The notes: generated by a model not told the origin, from the letters alone. Counted from the stretch's first letter, positions 1 through 5,170 are shown. The stretch is 8,786 nt of DNA from CAZDVQ01 sp964508975 (GCA_964508975.1 CAZDVQ010000094.1:1-8786); one strand, 5' to 3'. A program made the numbers and translations.

Positions 1-46
1 TACTTTCTATTGTGCTTTATGTTCGTAACGGTCGTTCTTTCACTTG
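1..46 (-). other. Leading edge of a possible further cassette
   Basis: On the minus strand this stretch follows directly after the terminal GTTAGCGG of the attC-like repeat, so in a cassette array it would be the beginning of the next cassette. No coding sequence can be seen in these 46 bases, and the window ends before any gene would appear. The assignment rests only on position. Confidence 0.3.
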
Positions 47-242
47 CCGCTAACGGGCCGCGGCTTGGCGATAGTGGCGGATTAGAAAGCCAAAACTTTC
101 AATCTTTCACTAACTTGAGCAACAGCTTTTTATTATTTACTAAATTAACAAAAAAGGAAATATAAAAAGCTGTTGCGACAAAAAATGTACGAACTTTCTA
201 TATTTCCCATAACCCGCCATTTCGCCAAACCGATGTTAGCGG
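47..242 (-). repeat. attC-like structured inverted repeat (196 nt)
   Basis: The two ends are perfect inverted copies, CCGCTAAC (47-54) and GTTAGCGG (235-242). Further matched arms follow in order towards the centre: CGG 61-63 with CCG 230-232, TTGGCGA 65-71 with TCGCCAA 222-228, TGGCGG 75-80 with CCGCCA 214-219, TAGAAAG 83-89 with CTTTCTA 194-200, and a perfect 15-bp stem 119-133 with 162-176. Short unequal internal loops separate the blocks (for example 6 nt at 55-60 opposite 2 nt at 233-234). This matches the plan of integron attC sites: an outer R box, an unpaired spacer, an L box with extrahelical bases and a long variable terminal stem. The end GTTAGCG agrees with the GTTRRRY core at five of seven positions, so it is a variant core. 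The stop codon of the neighbouring resistance-like gene lies inside the 235-242 arm, as is common for attC. It could instead be an unrelated palindromic element. Confidence 0.7.
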
Positions 243-1018
243 TAGTTTTTTCTTATTTCATGTAGGATTTCTTTCATTTTTGGTTCAATATTTAGTTCGT
301 CAAATAGTTTTTTCGATAAATTTAATGAGTTTTCAAAAGCTAAAATTATATTTTTAGGATTTAAATCCGATGTTACTGTTTTATACGCAAAATACCAAGT
401 CGTATCAATATCCTTTTCAAGACTTTTAGTTGGACTTTCCCAATGTTTTGTTTTGTTTGTTCTTGTTCTTATAAGCCAAAGCAAGTATTTCTGAACATTC
501 GATAGGCTATGATGAGCATGAGCAAATTCTTCTCGTTTAATCAAGTTGCTTGTTGTCAGTACAACATTCAATAATGATTGGCTTAACCACAAAATATTTT
601 CATTTGTAATTCTTTCGGGCGATTTCGTTTTGATTTGATTAAGCGTTTTCGTTAAAAGTCCGTCTTTGTCGATTAGGTTCATCTGGTCAAAATCGCTAAA
701 TGCAACAATTCCGTCCCAGGATTTGATGATTTCAATATCCTCCGTTTTTAAAAAATGGAATTCTCCTCTGACCATATTCTCAAAAATAGCCACTTCGCTT
801 CCATATTCGTTTGTAAAATATAAAGCCACTGGATGGATTAGATTTACCCATTTTTCCGCTGAGAAATTTTCTTTATTTTTCAAGAAGATGTAAAATTCGA
901 TGTCAGAATATTTGTCTCCTTCGTTTTTGGTAAATGAACCATACATAAAAACAGCGGAAACATTTTCGTCTTGTTGAGCTATAGATTTTGTTTTGTCAAT
1001 CATTTGTAACTGTGTCAT
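236..1018 (-). CDS. Lnu(B)/Lnu(F)-like nucleotidyltransferase, probable lincosamide resistance
   Basis: This 260-residue cytoplasmic protein would transfer a nucleotide from ATP to lincosamide antibiotics, inactivating them, if it acts like its relatives. Residues 25-45 carry the polymerase-beta-type nucleotidyltransferase motif MYGSF...YSDIEFYIF, with Gly27-Ser28 and the metal-binding acidic pair Asp39 and Glu41. Further on come GSEVAIFENMVRGEFHFL and a helical C-terminal half containing NLIKREEFAH and SLEKDI. From memory these blocks closely follow the large Lnu(B)-type enzymes, and the length fits that family (about 260-275 residues). The ATG at 1018 is chosen over an in-frame TTG at 1072 because the nucleotidyltransferase domain starts right after it and an A-rich leader precedes it. 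The TAA stop lies within the outer arm of the attC-like repeat. No convincing promoter lies immediately upstream, so the gene may depend on transcription from outside the cassette. The drug substrate is inferred; another aminoglycoside-like nucleotidyltransferase is possible. Confidence 0.78.
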   Translation of the reverse strand: MTQLQMIDKTKSIAQQDENVSAVFMYGSFTKNEGDKYSDIEFYIFLKNKENFSAEKWVNLIHPVALYFTNEYGSEVAIFENMVRGEFHFLKTEDIEIIKSWDGIVAFSDFDQMNLIDKDGLLTKTLNQIKTKSPERITNENILWLSQSLLNVVLTTSNLIKREEFAHAHHSLSNVQKYLLWLIRTRTNKTKHWESPTKSLEKDIDTTWYFAYKTVTSDLNPKNIILAFENSLNLSKKLFDELNIEPKMKEILHEIRKNYR

Positions 1019-1164
1019 TTTTTCTAATTTTATAAATTGATAATATAATATTCCACTACTTTTTGAAAGCAATGAAAAAGTTTGAGTTTATATATTTTGG
1101 ACAGTTACTTATAGCTTCATCGGATTATATTTTTTTATGTTCAACATTCTGTTTGGTAAAATTA
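1019..1164 (-). other. Cassette leader, no gene seen
   Basis: This AT-rich leader lies between the repeated GTTAGCGG (1165-1172) and the start of the lnu-like gene. I see no good TAnnTTTG -7 box on the minus strand and no stable hairpin. The possible reading frame on the plus strand (1063-1284) has low-complexity, AT-driven composition and no recognisable features. Confidence 0.4.
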
Positions 1165-1172
1165 CCGCTAAC
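1165..1172 (-). other. attI-like core site (repeat of cassette end)
   Basis: The minus strand reads GTTAGCGG, identical to the terminal 8 bp of the attC-like repeat at 47-54. It lies 148 bp past the recombinase stop codon and at the start of the candidate cassette, where an attI or attI/attC junction is expected. It is not followed by a full attC partner arm on the recombinase side, which fits attI better than a second attC. An 8-bp match alone could arise by chance; its position is what makes it notable. Confidence 0.5.
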
Positions 1173-1177
1173 TAGTC

Positions 1178-1213
1178 TATATACGCAACTCCGCTTGCTC
1201 TACTGCGTATATA
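1178..1213. repeat. Perfect 10-bp inverted repeat beside the attI-like site
   Basis: TATATACGCA (1178-1187) and TGCGTATATA (1204-1213) are exact reverse complements around a 16-nt centre. The pair begins 5 bp from the attI-like core. Two arms separated by a short centre next to a strand-exchange point could be recombinase binding sites; a transcript hairpin in the cassette leader is the alternative. Confidence 0.6.
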
Positions 1214-1249
1214 TTCATTATCTGTACAGGTTTAAGAGTTTGCGTAATG

Positions 1250-1256
1250 GCCTAAC
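1250..1256 (-). other. Sequence matching the canonical integron core GTTRRRY
   Basis: The minus strand reads GTTAGGC here, a perfect match to the integron core-site consensus, in the same orientation as the GTTAGCGG copies and between the recombinase and the cassette. A match this short is weak evidence. It could be an alternative or ancestral recombination site. Confidence 0.25.
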
Positions 1257-1273
1257 TAAAGCCTGTAACACTA

Positions 1274-1281
1274 CAAAATTA
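1274..1281 (-). promoter_or_regulatory. Candidate -7 box reading into the cassette
   Basis: TAATTTTG on the minus strand matches the Bacteroidota -7 consensus TAnnTTTG. It lies after the recombinase stop and before the attI-like site, where an integron would have its cassette promoter. No clear TTG -33 element stands at the usual spacing. The same octamer forms the candidate -7 box of the recombinase (2463-2470). Confidence 0.3.
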
Positions 1282-1320
1282 TGAAAAAAATAAATACTGC
1301 GCCTATGCAGGCCATTTTTT
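1282..1320 (-). terminator. Weak terminator-like sequence after the recombinase gene
   Basis: Downstream of the recombinase stop the minus strand has short self-complementary pieces (GCCT/AGGC around 1300-1311) followed by a T-rich run (about 1283-1291). The stem is only about 4 bp, so termination would be inefficient and read-through into the cassette is plausible. Confidence 0.2.
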
Positions 1321-2445
1321 TTACCATAAATCTATCGGGCTTTTTACTTGCTTCAAGTGCTTGTTGCTCACGTGCGTATATATCTCGGTGGTTTTCGAGC
1401 TGCTATGTCCCAGTAACACCTGGATAGTACGCAAATCAGTACCTGCCTCAAGCAGGTGCGTGGCAAAACTATGCCGCAACGTGTGTACAGTTGCCATAGG
1501 GTTGATGCCGCTTTTTTGTACGCCCGCCCTTAAAATTGCTTGCACACTCCGGGCTGAATATTGTCCGCCCTCTTGCCCCTCGATTAGCCAGTACTTGGGC
1601 TTGTAGTTTTCAAGGTATTCTAGTAAAAGTGGCTCAAGTTGCTTGGCTAGCATTACCACCCGGTCTTTTTTGCCCTTCGCGCTTTTGATAATAATTTGTC
1701 CCCTGTCAAAATGGACATCCTGTACCCTTAACTGTACGAGTTCGTTTAGCCTTAAGCCCCCGGCGTATATACAGGTCAAAATTGCCCTGTGCTTTAGGTT
1801 TTCACAGCTATTCAACAGTTGCTTTACCTCATCCACGGATAAAATCTCTGGAAGCTTGCTCGTAGCCCTAGGCCGTTCGATTTTGAACGATTCGACTGAG
1901 AACCCCAATACTTCTCTATAATAAAACAAAAGGGCGTTAATGTGTACGTTCTGGGTGCTTTCTGCGATGTTCTTGTGTGTAATCTGTTGCAATACCCAGT
2001 ATTCCGCACGTTCTGTAGTCAAGTCTTGCGGTGGGGTTCCGTCCATGTTGCCTAAAAAATTACGAATGCTACCAAGGTAGCCTTTCCTTGTTTTATAACC
2101 GTAACGCTTTAACATCATTTTTTGCTCCATCATGGTCAAACTATGCTGTTGAGCTTCGCTCAATTGGCTAAACCTAGGAGGGGCAACCTTGACCCCGCTG
2201 GGGCTAATGCCCGTCGAGGCGAGTTCAAGAGTTTCGTTAAGTACAGTCACTTGGTGCTCGAAAATGTGTTCAATGCGCTCGAAGTTTACTTTGTGATACG
2301 GGATTATCCAAGCTGTAGCAGATTTACTCCACCACGACCCCTTGAGCGCCTTTATTTCTTGAACCTTAGACTTGTCATAGGTAAACCGCAATCCTATCCA
2401 CTTGGTAGGCCCTTGTATTACGGGAAAAATTATAGCTTTCAGCAT
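1321..2445 (-). CDS. Tyrosine recombinase/integrase (XerC/D-like, integron-associated candidate)
   Basis: This 374-residue site-specific recombinase cuts and rejoins DNA through a phosphotyrosine intermediate. Residues 1-65 form an extra N-terminal domain containing WWSKSATAWIIPY (38-50). A SAM-like core-binding domain occupies about 100-190 and the catalytic domain about 195-374. The expected catalytic set is present: Arg232 in GGLRLNEL, the lysine-rich AKGKKDR hairpin (256-262), His321 and Arg324 in HTLRHSFATH, His347 in LLGHSS, and the nucleophile Tyr356 in EIYTHV. The KSPIDLW end resembles the RSPLD tail of IntI1. Arg232 to His321 spans 89 residues, close to XerD (148 to 244) and well short of IntI1 (146 to 277), so the IntI-specific insertion is absent. 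The gene reads towards the lnu-like cassette on the same strand, which suggests it acts on that cassette's end sites. It could alternatively be a solo recombinase unrelated to the neighbouring repeat. Confidence 0.93.
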   Translation of the reverse strand: MLKAIIFPVIQGPTKWIGLRFTYDKSKVQEIKALKGSWWSKSATAWIIPYHKVNFERIEHIFEHQVTVLNETLELASTGISPSGVKVAPPRFSQLSEAQQHSLTMMEQKMMLKRYGYKTRKGYLGSIRNFLGNMDGTPPQDLTTERAEYWVLQQITHKNIAESTQNVHINALLFYYREVLGFSVESFKIERPRATSKLPEILSVDEVKQLLNSCENLKHRAILTCIYAGGLRLNELVQLRVQDVHFDRGQIIIKSAKGKKDRVVMLAKQLEPLLLEYLENYKPKYWLIEGQEGGQYSARSVQAILRAGVQKSGINPMATVHTLRHSFATHLLEAGTDLRTIQVLLGHSSSKTTEIYTHVSNKHLKQVKSPIDLW

Positions 2446-2462
2446 AAGCGAGTAGTTTAGGG

Positions 2463-2494
2463 CAAAATTAAGTTATTAAAAGACTAATAAACAA
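2463..2494 (-). promoter_or_regulatory. Candidate promoter of the recombinase gene
   Basis: On the minus strand TTG (2494-2492) is followed after 21 bp by TAATTTTG (2470-2463), fitting the Bacteroidota -33/-7 pattern. The start codon at 2445 is 17 bp beyond the -7 box, giving a very short leader. Confidence 0.45.
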
Positions 2495-2541
2495 TGTTTT
2501 GTATAAGTTATCGGATTTAATCGTTTAAATATCGGTTATAG

Positions 2542-2569
2542 TTGATTATTTTCTTTTGTATTACTTTTG
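2542..2569 (+). promoter_or_regulatory. Promoter of the zinc-ribbon gene
   Basis: TTG (2542-2544), 17 bp, then TACTTTTG (2562-2569), an exact TAnnTTTG match. It decides the start of the downstream gene: the in-frame TTG at 2556 would lie upstream of the -7 box and not be transcribed, so the GTG at 2586 is the likely start. Confidence 0.6.
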
Positions 2570-2585
2570 CAAAAAAAAACTCACA

Positions 2586-2939
2586 GTGAGAAAACAATGT
2601 TCCATCTGTAACCGTGAAATGACCGGGCGTTCAGACAAGTTGTACTGCTCCCTTGCATGCAAAAACAAGCATAATAATTTACTGCGAAATCCTGTGTCTG
2701 ATTATGTAAAACAAATCGATACTATCCTACACCGTAATCATCATATTTTAACGGTGCTTTTGGCAGCATCTAAGATTAAGAAAGTCAAGCTGGATAAACT
2801 TGTTCTAATTCGGGCAGGTTTTGATTTTACCCATTTCACAGGGACATATCTGAATAACCAAGGGAAGCTATATCATTACGTGTATGATTTTGCATGGATG
2901 GAATTTTCGAACCAGGAAGTACTCGTGGTCAGCAAATAA
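2586..2939 (+). CDS. Small zinc-ribbon protein of unknown function
   Basis: From the GTG at 2586 the product has 117 residues. The N-terminus carries a four-cysteine zinc-binding motif, CSIC (Cys5, Cys8) and CSLAC (Cys21, Cys25), that is Cx2C-x12-Cx3C, followed by a basic asparagine-rich stretch. The C-terminal two thirds (about 30-117) has no recognised motif; it contains a hydrophobic HHILTVLLAAS helix, a lysine-rich KIKKVKLDK segment and an aromatic C-terminal part. There is no signal peptide, so it is probably cytoplasmic. I associate similar short Zn-ribbon proteins with Bacteroidota but know no assigned function. It is divergent from the recombinase gene across a shared 140-bp AT-rich spacer, so the two promoters are neighbours, but no functional link is shown. 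The longer TTG start at 2556 (127 residues) is unlikely because it overlaps the promoter. A bidirectional terminator lies at 3097-3132. Confidence 0.75.
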   Translation: MRKQCSICNREMTGRSDKLYCSLACKNKHNNLLRNPVSDYVKQIDTILHRNHHILTVLLAASKIKKVKLDKLVLIRAGFDFTHFTGTYLNNQGKLYHYVYDFAWMEFSNQEVLVVSK

Positions 2940-2948
2940 CGATGGAAT

Positions 2949-3084
2949 CCCCCCCCCACGGCAGCTGCGCTGCCGTGTCCCGCGCTAGTGATGCGGAGGC
3001 GTGGCCGAAGGCCAGACCGCGCAGCGGGCCGAGCGAACAGCGAGCGCCGTAGCGTAACGGCGACGCGTAGCGGCGCAGCGCCCC
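2949..3084. repeat. GC-rich palindromic repeat cluster
   Basis: This block starts with nine consecutive C and contains a perfect 9-bp hairpin with a 3-nt loop (2957-2965 with 2969-2977), TGGCC-gaa-GGCCA (3002-3014) and many GCG/AGCG repeats. Its last part (3059-3083) matches the reverse complement of 5181-5206 with one substitution and one inserted base, and the motifs GCGTGGCCG and CCGCGCAGCGG recur in that second block. It is therefore a dispersed intergenic repeat present twice, in opposite orientations on either side of the etfBA operon. The composition differs sharply from the AT-rich DNA around it. No open frame here is credible. Confidence 0.75.
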
Positions 3085-3096
3085 AATAAAACCCAT

Positions 3097-3132
3097 AAAA
3101 AAAGCAGCGACCAGTTTCCTAGTCGCTGCTTT
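3097..3132 (-). terminator. Intrinsic terminator of the etfBA operon
   Basis: AAAGCAGCGAC (3101-3111) and GTCGCTGCTTT (3122-3132) form a perfect 11-bp stem with a 10-nt loop. On the minus strand it runs into seven T (3103-3097), 53 bp after the etfA stop. In the plus direction it ends in only three T but may also stop transcripts from the zinc-ribbon gene. Confidence 0.9.
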
Positions 3133-3184
3133 CTATATTCTATCTGGACGTAAATCTTGTCCCAAAATTTTAAAACGCTAAAGC

Positions 3185-4141
3185 TTACTGAGCCGCTTTA
3201 AAACGTTTAAATGCCTCGTTCAAGCGGGGCAATACCTCAAAAGCATCGCCGATAACGCCGTAAGTGGCCGCTTTGAAGAACGGTGCTTCCGCATCTTTAT
3301 TAATAACCACGATTACCTTGCTCTGGTTAACCCCGGCCAAGTGCTGGATAGCACCCGAAATACCAATGGCGATATACAAGGTAGGACGAATAGCCACACC
3401 TGTTTGTCCAACGTGCTCGTGGTGCGGACGCCAGTGGGCATCGGCTACCGGGCGAGAACAAGCCGTGGCAGCGTTCAAGGTACGGGCAAGGTCTTCAACG
3501 ATACCCCAGTTTTCAGGGCCTTTCAAACCACGACCAGCAGAAACCACCAAGTCGGCTTCCGGTAGCGGAACACTACCTTCGGTAGTTTTGAGCTCGCGTA
3601 CTTTGACGGTACTGGCTGGAACGCTAACGGCAAGGGCTTCAACGGCAACATCTGAACCAACCACTTCAGGGCGGAATGTATTGCCCATGATAGAGATAAC
3701 TTTGTTGCTGGTGCTGATTTGGTACGTAGCCACCGCTTTACCAGAAAACACGTTTTTACGCACTTTGAAACCACCGTCAAGGCTTGGCAATGAAATGGCA
3801 CCTGATACGTTTCCGGCGTTCAAGCGCACCGATAAACGACCCGCGAGGGCTTTACCAGATGATGAATGGGCTACAACCACCACGTCGGCACCCAATTGCT
3901 TGGCAGCATCGGCGATGATGGCGGCAAACTGGCGGCTATCAAAGCTGCTAGCGCCGGCCACGTTGTACACTTTTGACGCACCAAACTGGCCAAGACCAGC
4001 AGCACCATCGGCTTGGCCAATGGTCAACACGATACAATCGGTACCCAAGATTTGGGCTGTTTTATACCCGTAGGTAACAGCTTCTTGAGCTGCTTTTTTT
4101 ATTTTTCCACCGAGGCTCTCGGCATAAACTAAAACTGACAT
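3185..4141 (-). CDS. etfA: Electron transfer flavoprotein alpha subunit (EtfA)
   Basis: This is the FAD-binding subunit of the soluble cytoplasmic heterodimer that takes electrons from acyl-CoA and other flavin dehydrogenases and passes them towards the quinone pool. The 318-residue length is normal for the family. The N-terminal ETF domain starts MSVLVYAES. The C-terminal FAD domain (about 195-318) carries SAGRG (201-205), SRPVAD (229-234), HVGQTG (243-248), the ETF-alpha signature LYIAIGISGAIQH (255-267) and INKD (280-283). Within the signature the usual Ala-Ile-Asn is Val-Ile-Asn, a conservative change. The ATG at 4141 follows an AT-rich leader without a Shine-Dalgarno sequence, as is usual in Bacteroidota. 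The gene lies 45 bp after etfB on the same strand and ends before a strong terminator, so the two form one operon. Which dehydrogenases it serves cannot be told from the window. Confidence 0.97.
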   Translation of the reverse strand: MSVLVYAESLGGKIKKAAQEAVTYGYKTAQILGTDCIVLTIGQADGAAGLGQFGASKVYNVAGASSFDSRQFAAIIADAAKQLGADVVVVAHSSSGKALAGRLSVRLNAGNVSGAISLPSLDGGFKVRKNVFSGKAVATYQISTSNKVISIMGNTFRPEVVGSDVAVEALAVSVPASTVKVRELKTTEGSVPLPEADLVVSAGRGLKGPENWGIVEDLARTLNAATACSRPVADAHWRPHHEHVGQTGVAIRPTLYIAIGISGAIQHLAGVNQSKVIVVINKDAEAPFFKAATYGVIGDAFEVLPRLNEAFKRFKAAQ

Positions 4142-4186
4142 ATAAATTAAATTTGAAAATGAAGGAATGGGTTACACGGGCTCAGT

Positions 4187-4927
4187 TTAGATAACTTTAG
4201 CTTCCTCGTGCAACAAGCGAACAAGTTCGTCCATGTTTTCAGGATCAACGTATTTACAAACGGTATTCTCGTTGGGTAACTCGTACATAACGGGTACAGA
4301 AAGGTCCTCGGCAGCGAAAGCAGGTACCACTTTGAGCGGTTTACTTTTCGAGGTCATGATACCTTTCATGTTGGGGATACGCTGTTCGGCCATGCCTTTT
4401 GCGGCACTGATCACGAAAGGTGTTGGCAACTCGAGTACTTCAGAACCACCTTCAATTTCGCGCTCGATAACCGCCGTTGAACCTTCCATGTTCAACTGTG
4501 TAGCGAAAGATACGAAAGGCAAATCGAGCAACTCGGCAACCATGGCTGGGATTTCAGAACCATTATAGTCGATGGTTTCTTTACCACAGAACACGATGTC
4601 AAAGTTTTCGGCCTTGGCATATTCTGCAATTTGCTTGGCTACACCAAAGGCACTGCTTGGGTCGGCATCAATGCGCACGGCATCGTCGGCACCAATGGCA
4701 AGACCTTTACGGATAATTTGATCGTTAACGGCAGGACCAACGTTCAGTACCGTAACGCTACCGCCAAATTGTTCTTTCAATTCAACCGCACGCACCAGGG
4801 CATACCACTCGTCGTATGGGTTCATGATAAATTGCACACCGTCTTGGTTCAACTGGCTACCACCGTTGGTAAAGGCGATTTTAGTTGTGGTATCGGGTGT
4901 TTTACTAATACAGACTAAAAGTTTCAT
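4187..4927 (-). CDS. etfB: Electron transfer flavoprotein beta subunit (EtfB)
   Basis: This is the partner subunit of EtfA; it binds an adenine nucleotide and provides the docking surface for dehydrogenases. At 246 residues it has the usual length. Recognisable blocks are MKLLVCISKTPD (1-12), NPYDEWYALVRAVELKE (36-52), RKGLAIGAD (73-81), CGKETIDYNGSE (114-125) and the beta-subunit signature region running from IEREIEGG (154-161) to RIPNMKGIM (183-191), whose loop contacts the nucleotide. ATG at 4927 is the only sensible start given the conserved first residues. It is the first gene of the etfBA operon. Two TAnnTTTG boxes lie upstream on the minus strand, at 4986-4993 and 5071-5078. Whether the complex bifurcates electrons was not determined; the context offers no bifurcating partner. 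Confidence 0.97.
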   Translation of the reverse strand: MKLLVCISKTPDTTTKIAFTNGGSQLNQDGVQFIMNPYDEWYALVRAVELKEQFGGSVTVLNVGPAVNDQIIRKGLAIGADDAVRIDADPSSAFGVAKQIAEYAKAENFDIVFCGKETIDYNGSEIPAMVAELLDLPFVSFATQLNMEGSTAVIEREIEGGSEVLELPTPFVISAAKGMAEQRIPNMKGIMTSKSKPLKVVPAFAAEDLSVPVMYELPNENTVCKYVDPENMDELVRLLHEEAKVI

Positions 4928-4985
4928 AATTCGTTGTCTGGTTTATAGAGATAGATAATTGGTAAGTTTAACGTTTTACAACGCA

Positions 4986-4993
4986 CAAAAATA
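4986..4993 (-). promoter_or_regulatory. Candidate proximal -7 box of etfBA
   Basis: TATTTTTG on the minus strand matches TAnnTTTG and lies 58 bp before the etfB start. No TTG stands at the usual distance. A 10-bp palindrome, ATGCATGCAT (4996-5005), lies directly upstream of the box and could be a regulator site or chance. Confidence 0.35.
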
Positions 4994-5070
4994 GTATGCA
5001 TGCATTGTATTTTCTAATAAGAACAGCAAAAAATATAAAATAGTTGAAGGGCAGGGCATTTTTTGCAGCG

Positions 5071-5078
5071 CAAAGATA
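5071..5078 (-). promoter_or_regulatory. Candidate distal -7 box of etfBA
   Basis: TATCTTTG followed by CGCTGC on the minus strand is a textbook-like Bacteroidota -7 element. It would give a leader of about 135 nt before etfB. No clear -33 TTG is seen. Either this box or the one at 4986-4993, or both, may drive the operon. Confidence 0.4.
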
Positions 5079-5090
5079 AGTGATAGTTAT

Positions 5091-5114
5091 GAGAGCAGAG
5101 TGCTGAGAGCAGAG
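5091..5114. repeat. Short direct repeat GAGAGCAGAG
   Basis: GAGAGCAGAG occurs at 5091-5100 and again at 5105-5114, a 14-bp period. No function is evident. Confidence 0.6.
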
Positions 5115-5140
5115 AGGAGTTAATTTTTACCAATTTTAGC

Positions 5141-5170
5141 CTCTTTACCCATTTTAACCCATCTTAACCC
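5141..5170. repeat. Three 10-bp tandem units ending in ACCC
   Basis: The units ctctttaccc, attttaaccc and atcttaaccc follow each other without spacers; a degenerate further unit may precede them (around 5125-5140). It is a simple intergenic tandem repeat. Confidence 0.6.

Larger units (their letters stand above)
55..1172 (-). mobile_element. Candidate integron-like gene cassette carrying an lnu-type gene
   Basis: If recombination cuts before the GTT of GTTAGCGG, as in integrons, the cassette runs on the minus strand from 1172 to 55, about 1.1 kb. It then contains a short leader, one gene in the same orientation and the attC-like repeat. The same 8-bp sequence bounds both ends (minus strand at 1172-1165 and 54-47). 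The segment is visibly more AT-rich than the recombinase, etf and clpC genes, which suggests separate ancestry. No transposase and no target-site duplication typical of insertion sequences is visible. The cassette interpretation is inferred from the repeat layout and from the adjacent recombinase gene. Confidence 0.6.

Noticed and set aside
1019..1072. A longer lnu-like protein starting at TTG 1072 (278 residues)
   Set aside because: The extra 18 residues do not fit the family start and TTG is an unlikely start when an ATG with an A-rich leader is present at 1018.
1063..1284. A 73-codon plus-strand open frame between the lnu-like gene and the recombinase
   Set aside because: It spans the proposed recombination site and inverted repeat, has AT-driven composition and no promoter or known motif.
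1321..2445. Calling the recombinase a true IntI integron integrase
   Set aside because: The IntI-specific insertion between the first arginine and the HxxR motif is absent by spacing, so only an integron-like role is proposed.
3264..4073. A 269-codon plus-strand open frame opposite etfA
   Set aside because: It is antisense to an intact etfA, low in complexity and without any motif; a codon-bias shadow.
5141..5170. Possible CRISPR-like array in the repeats upstream of etfBA
   Set aside because: Units are 10 bp, directly adjacent and without spacers; no cas genes are present.
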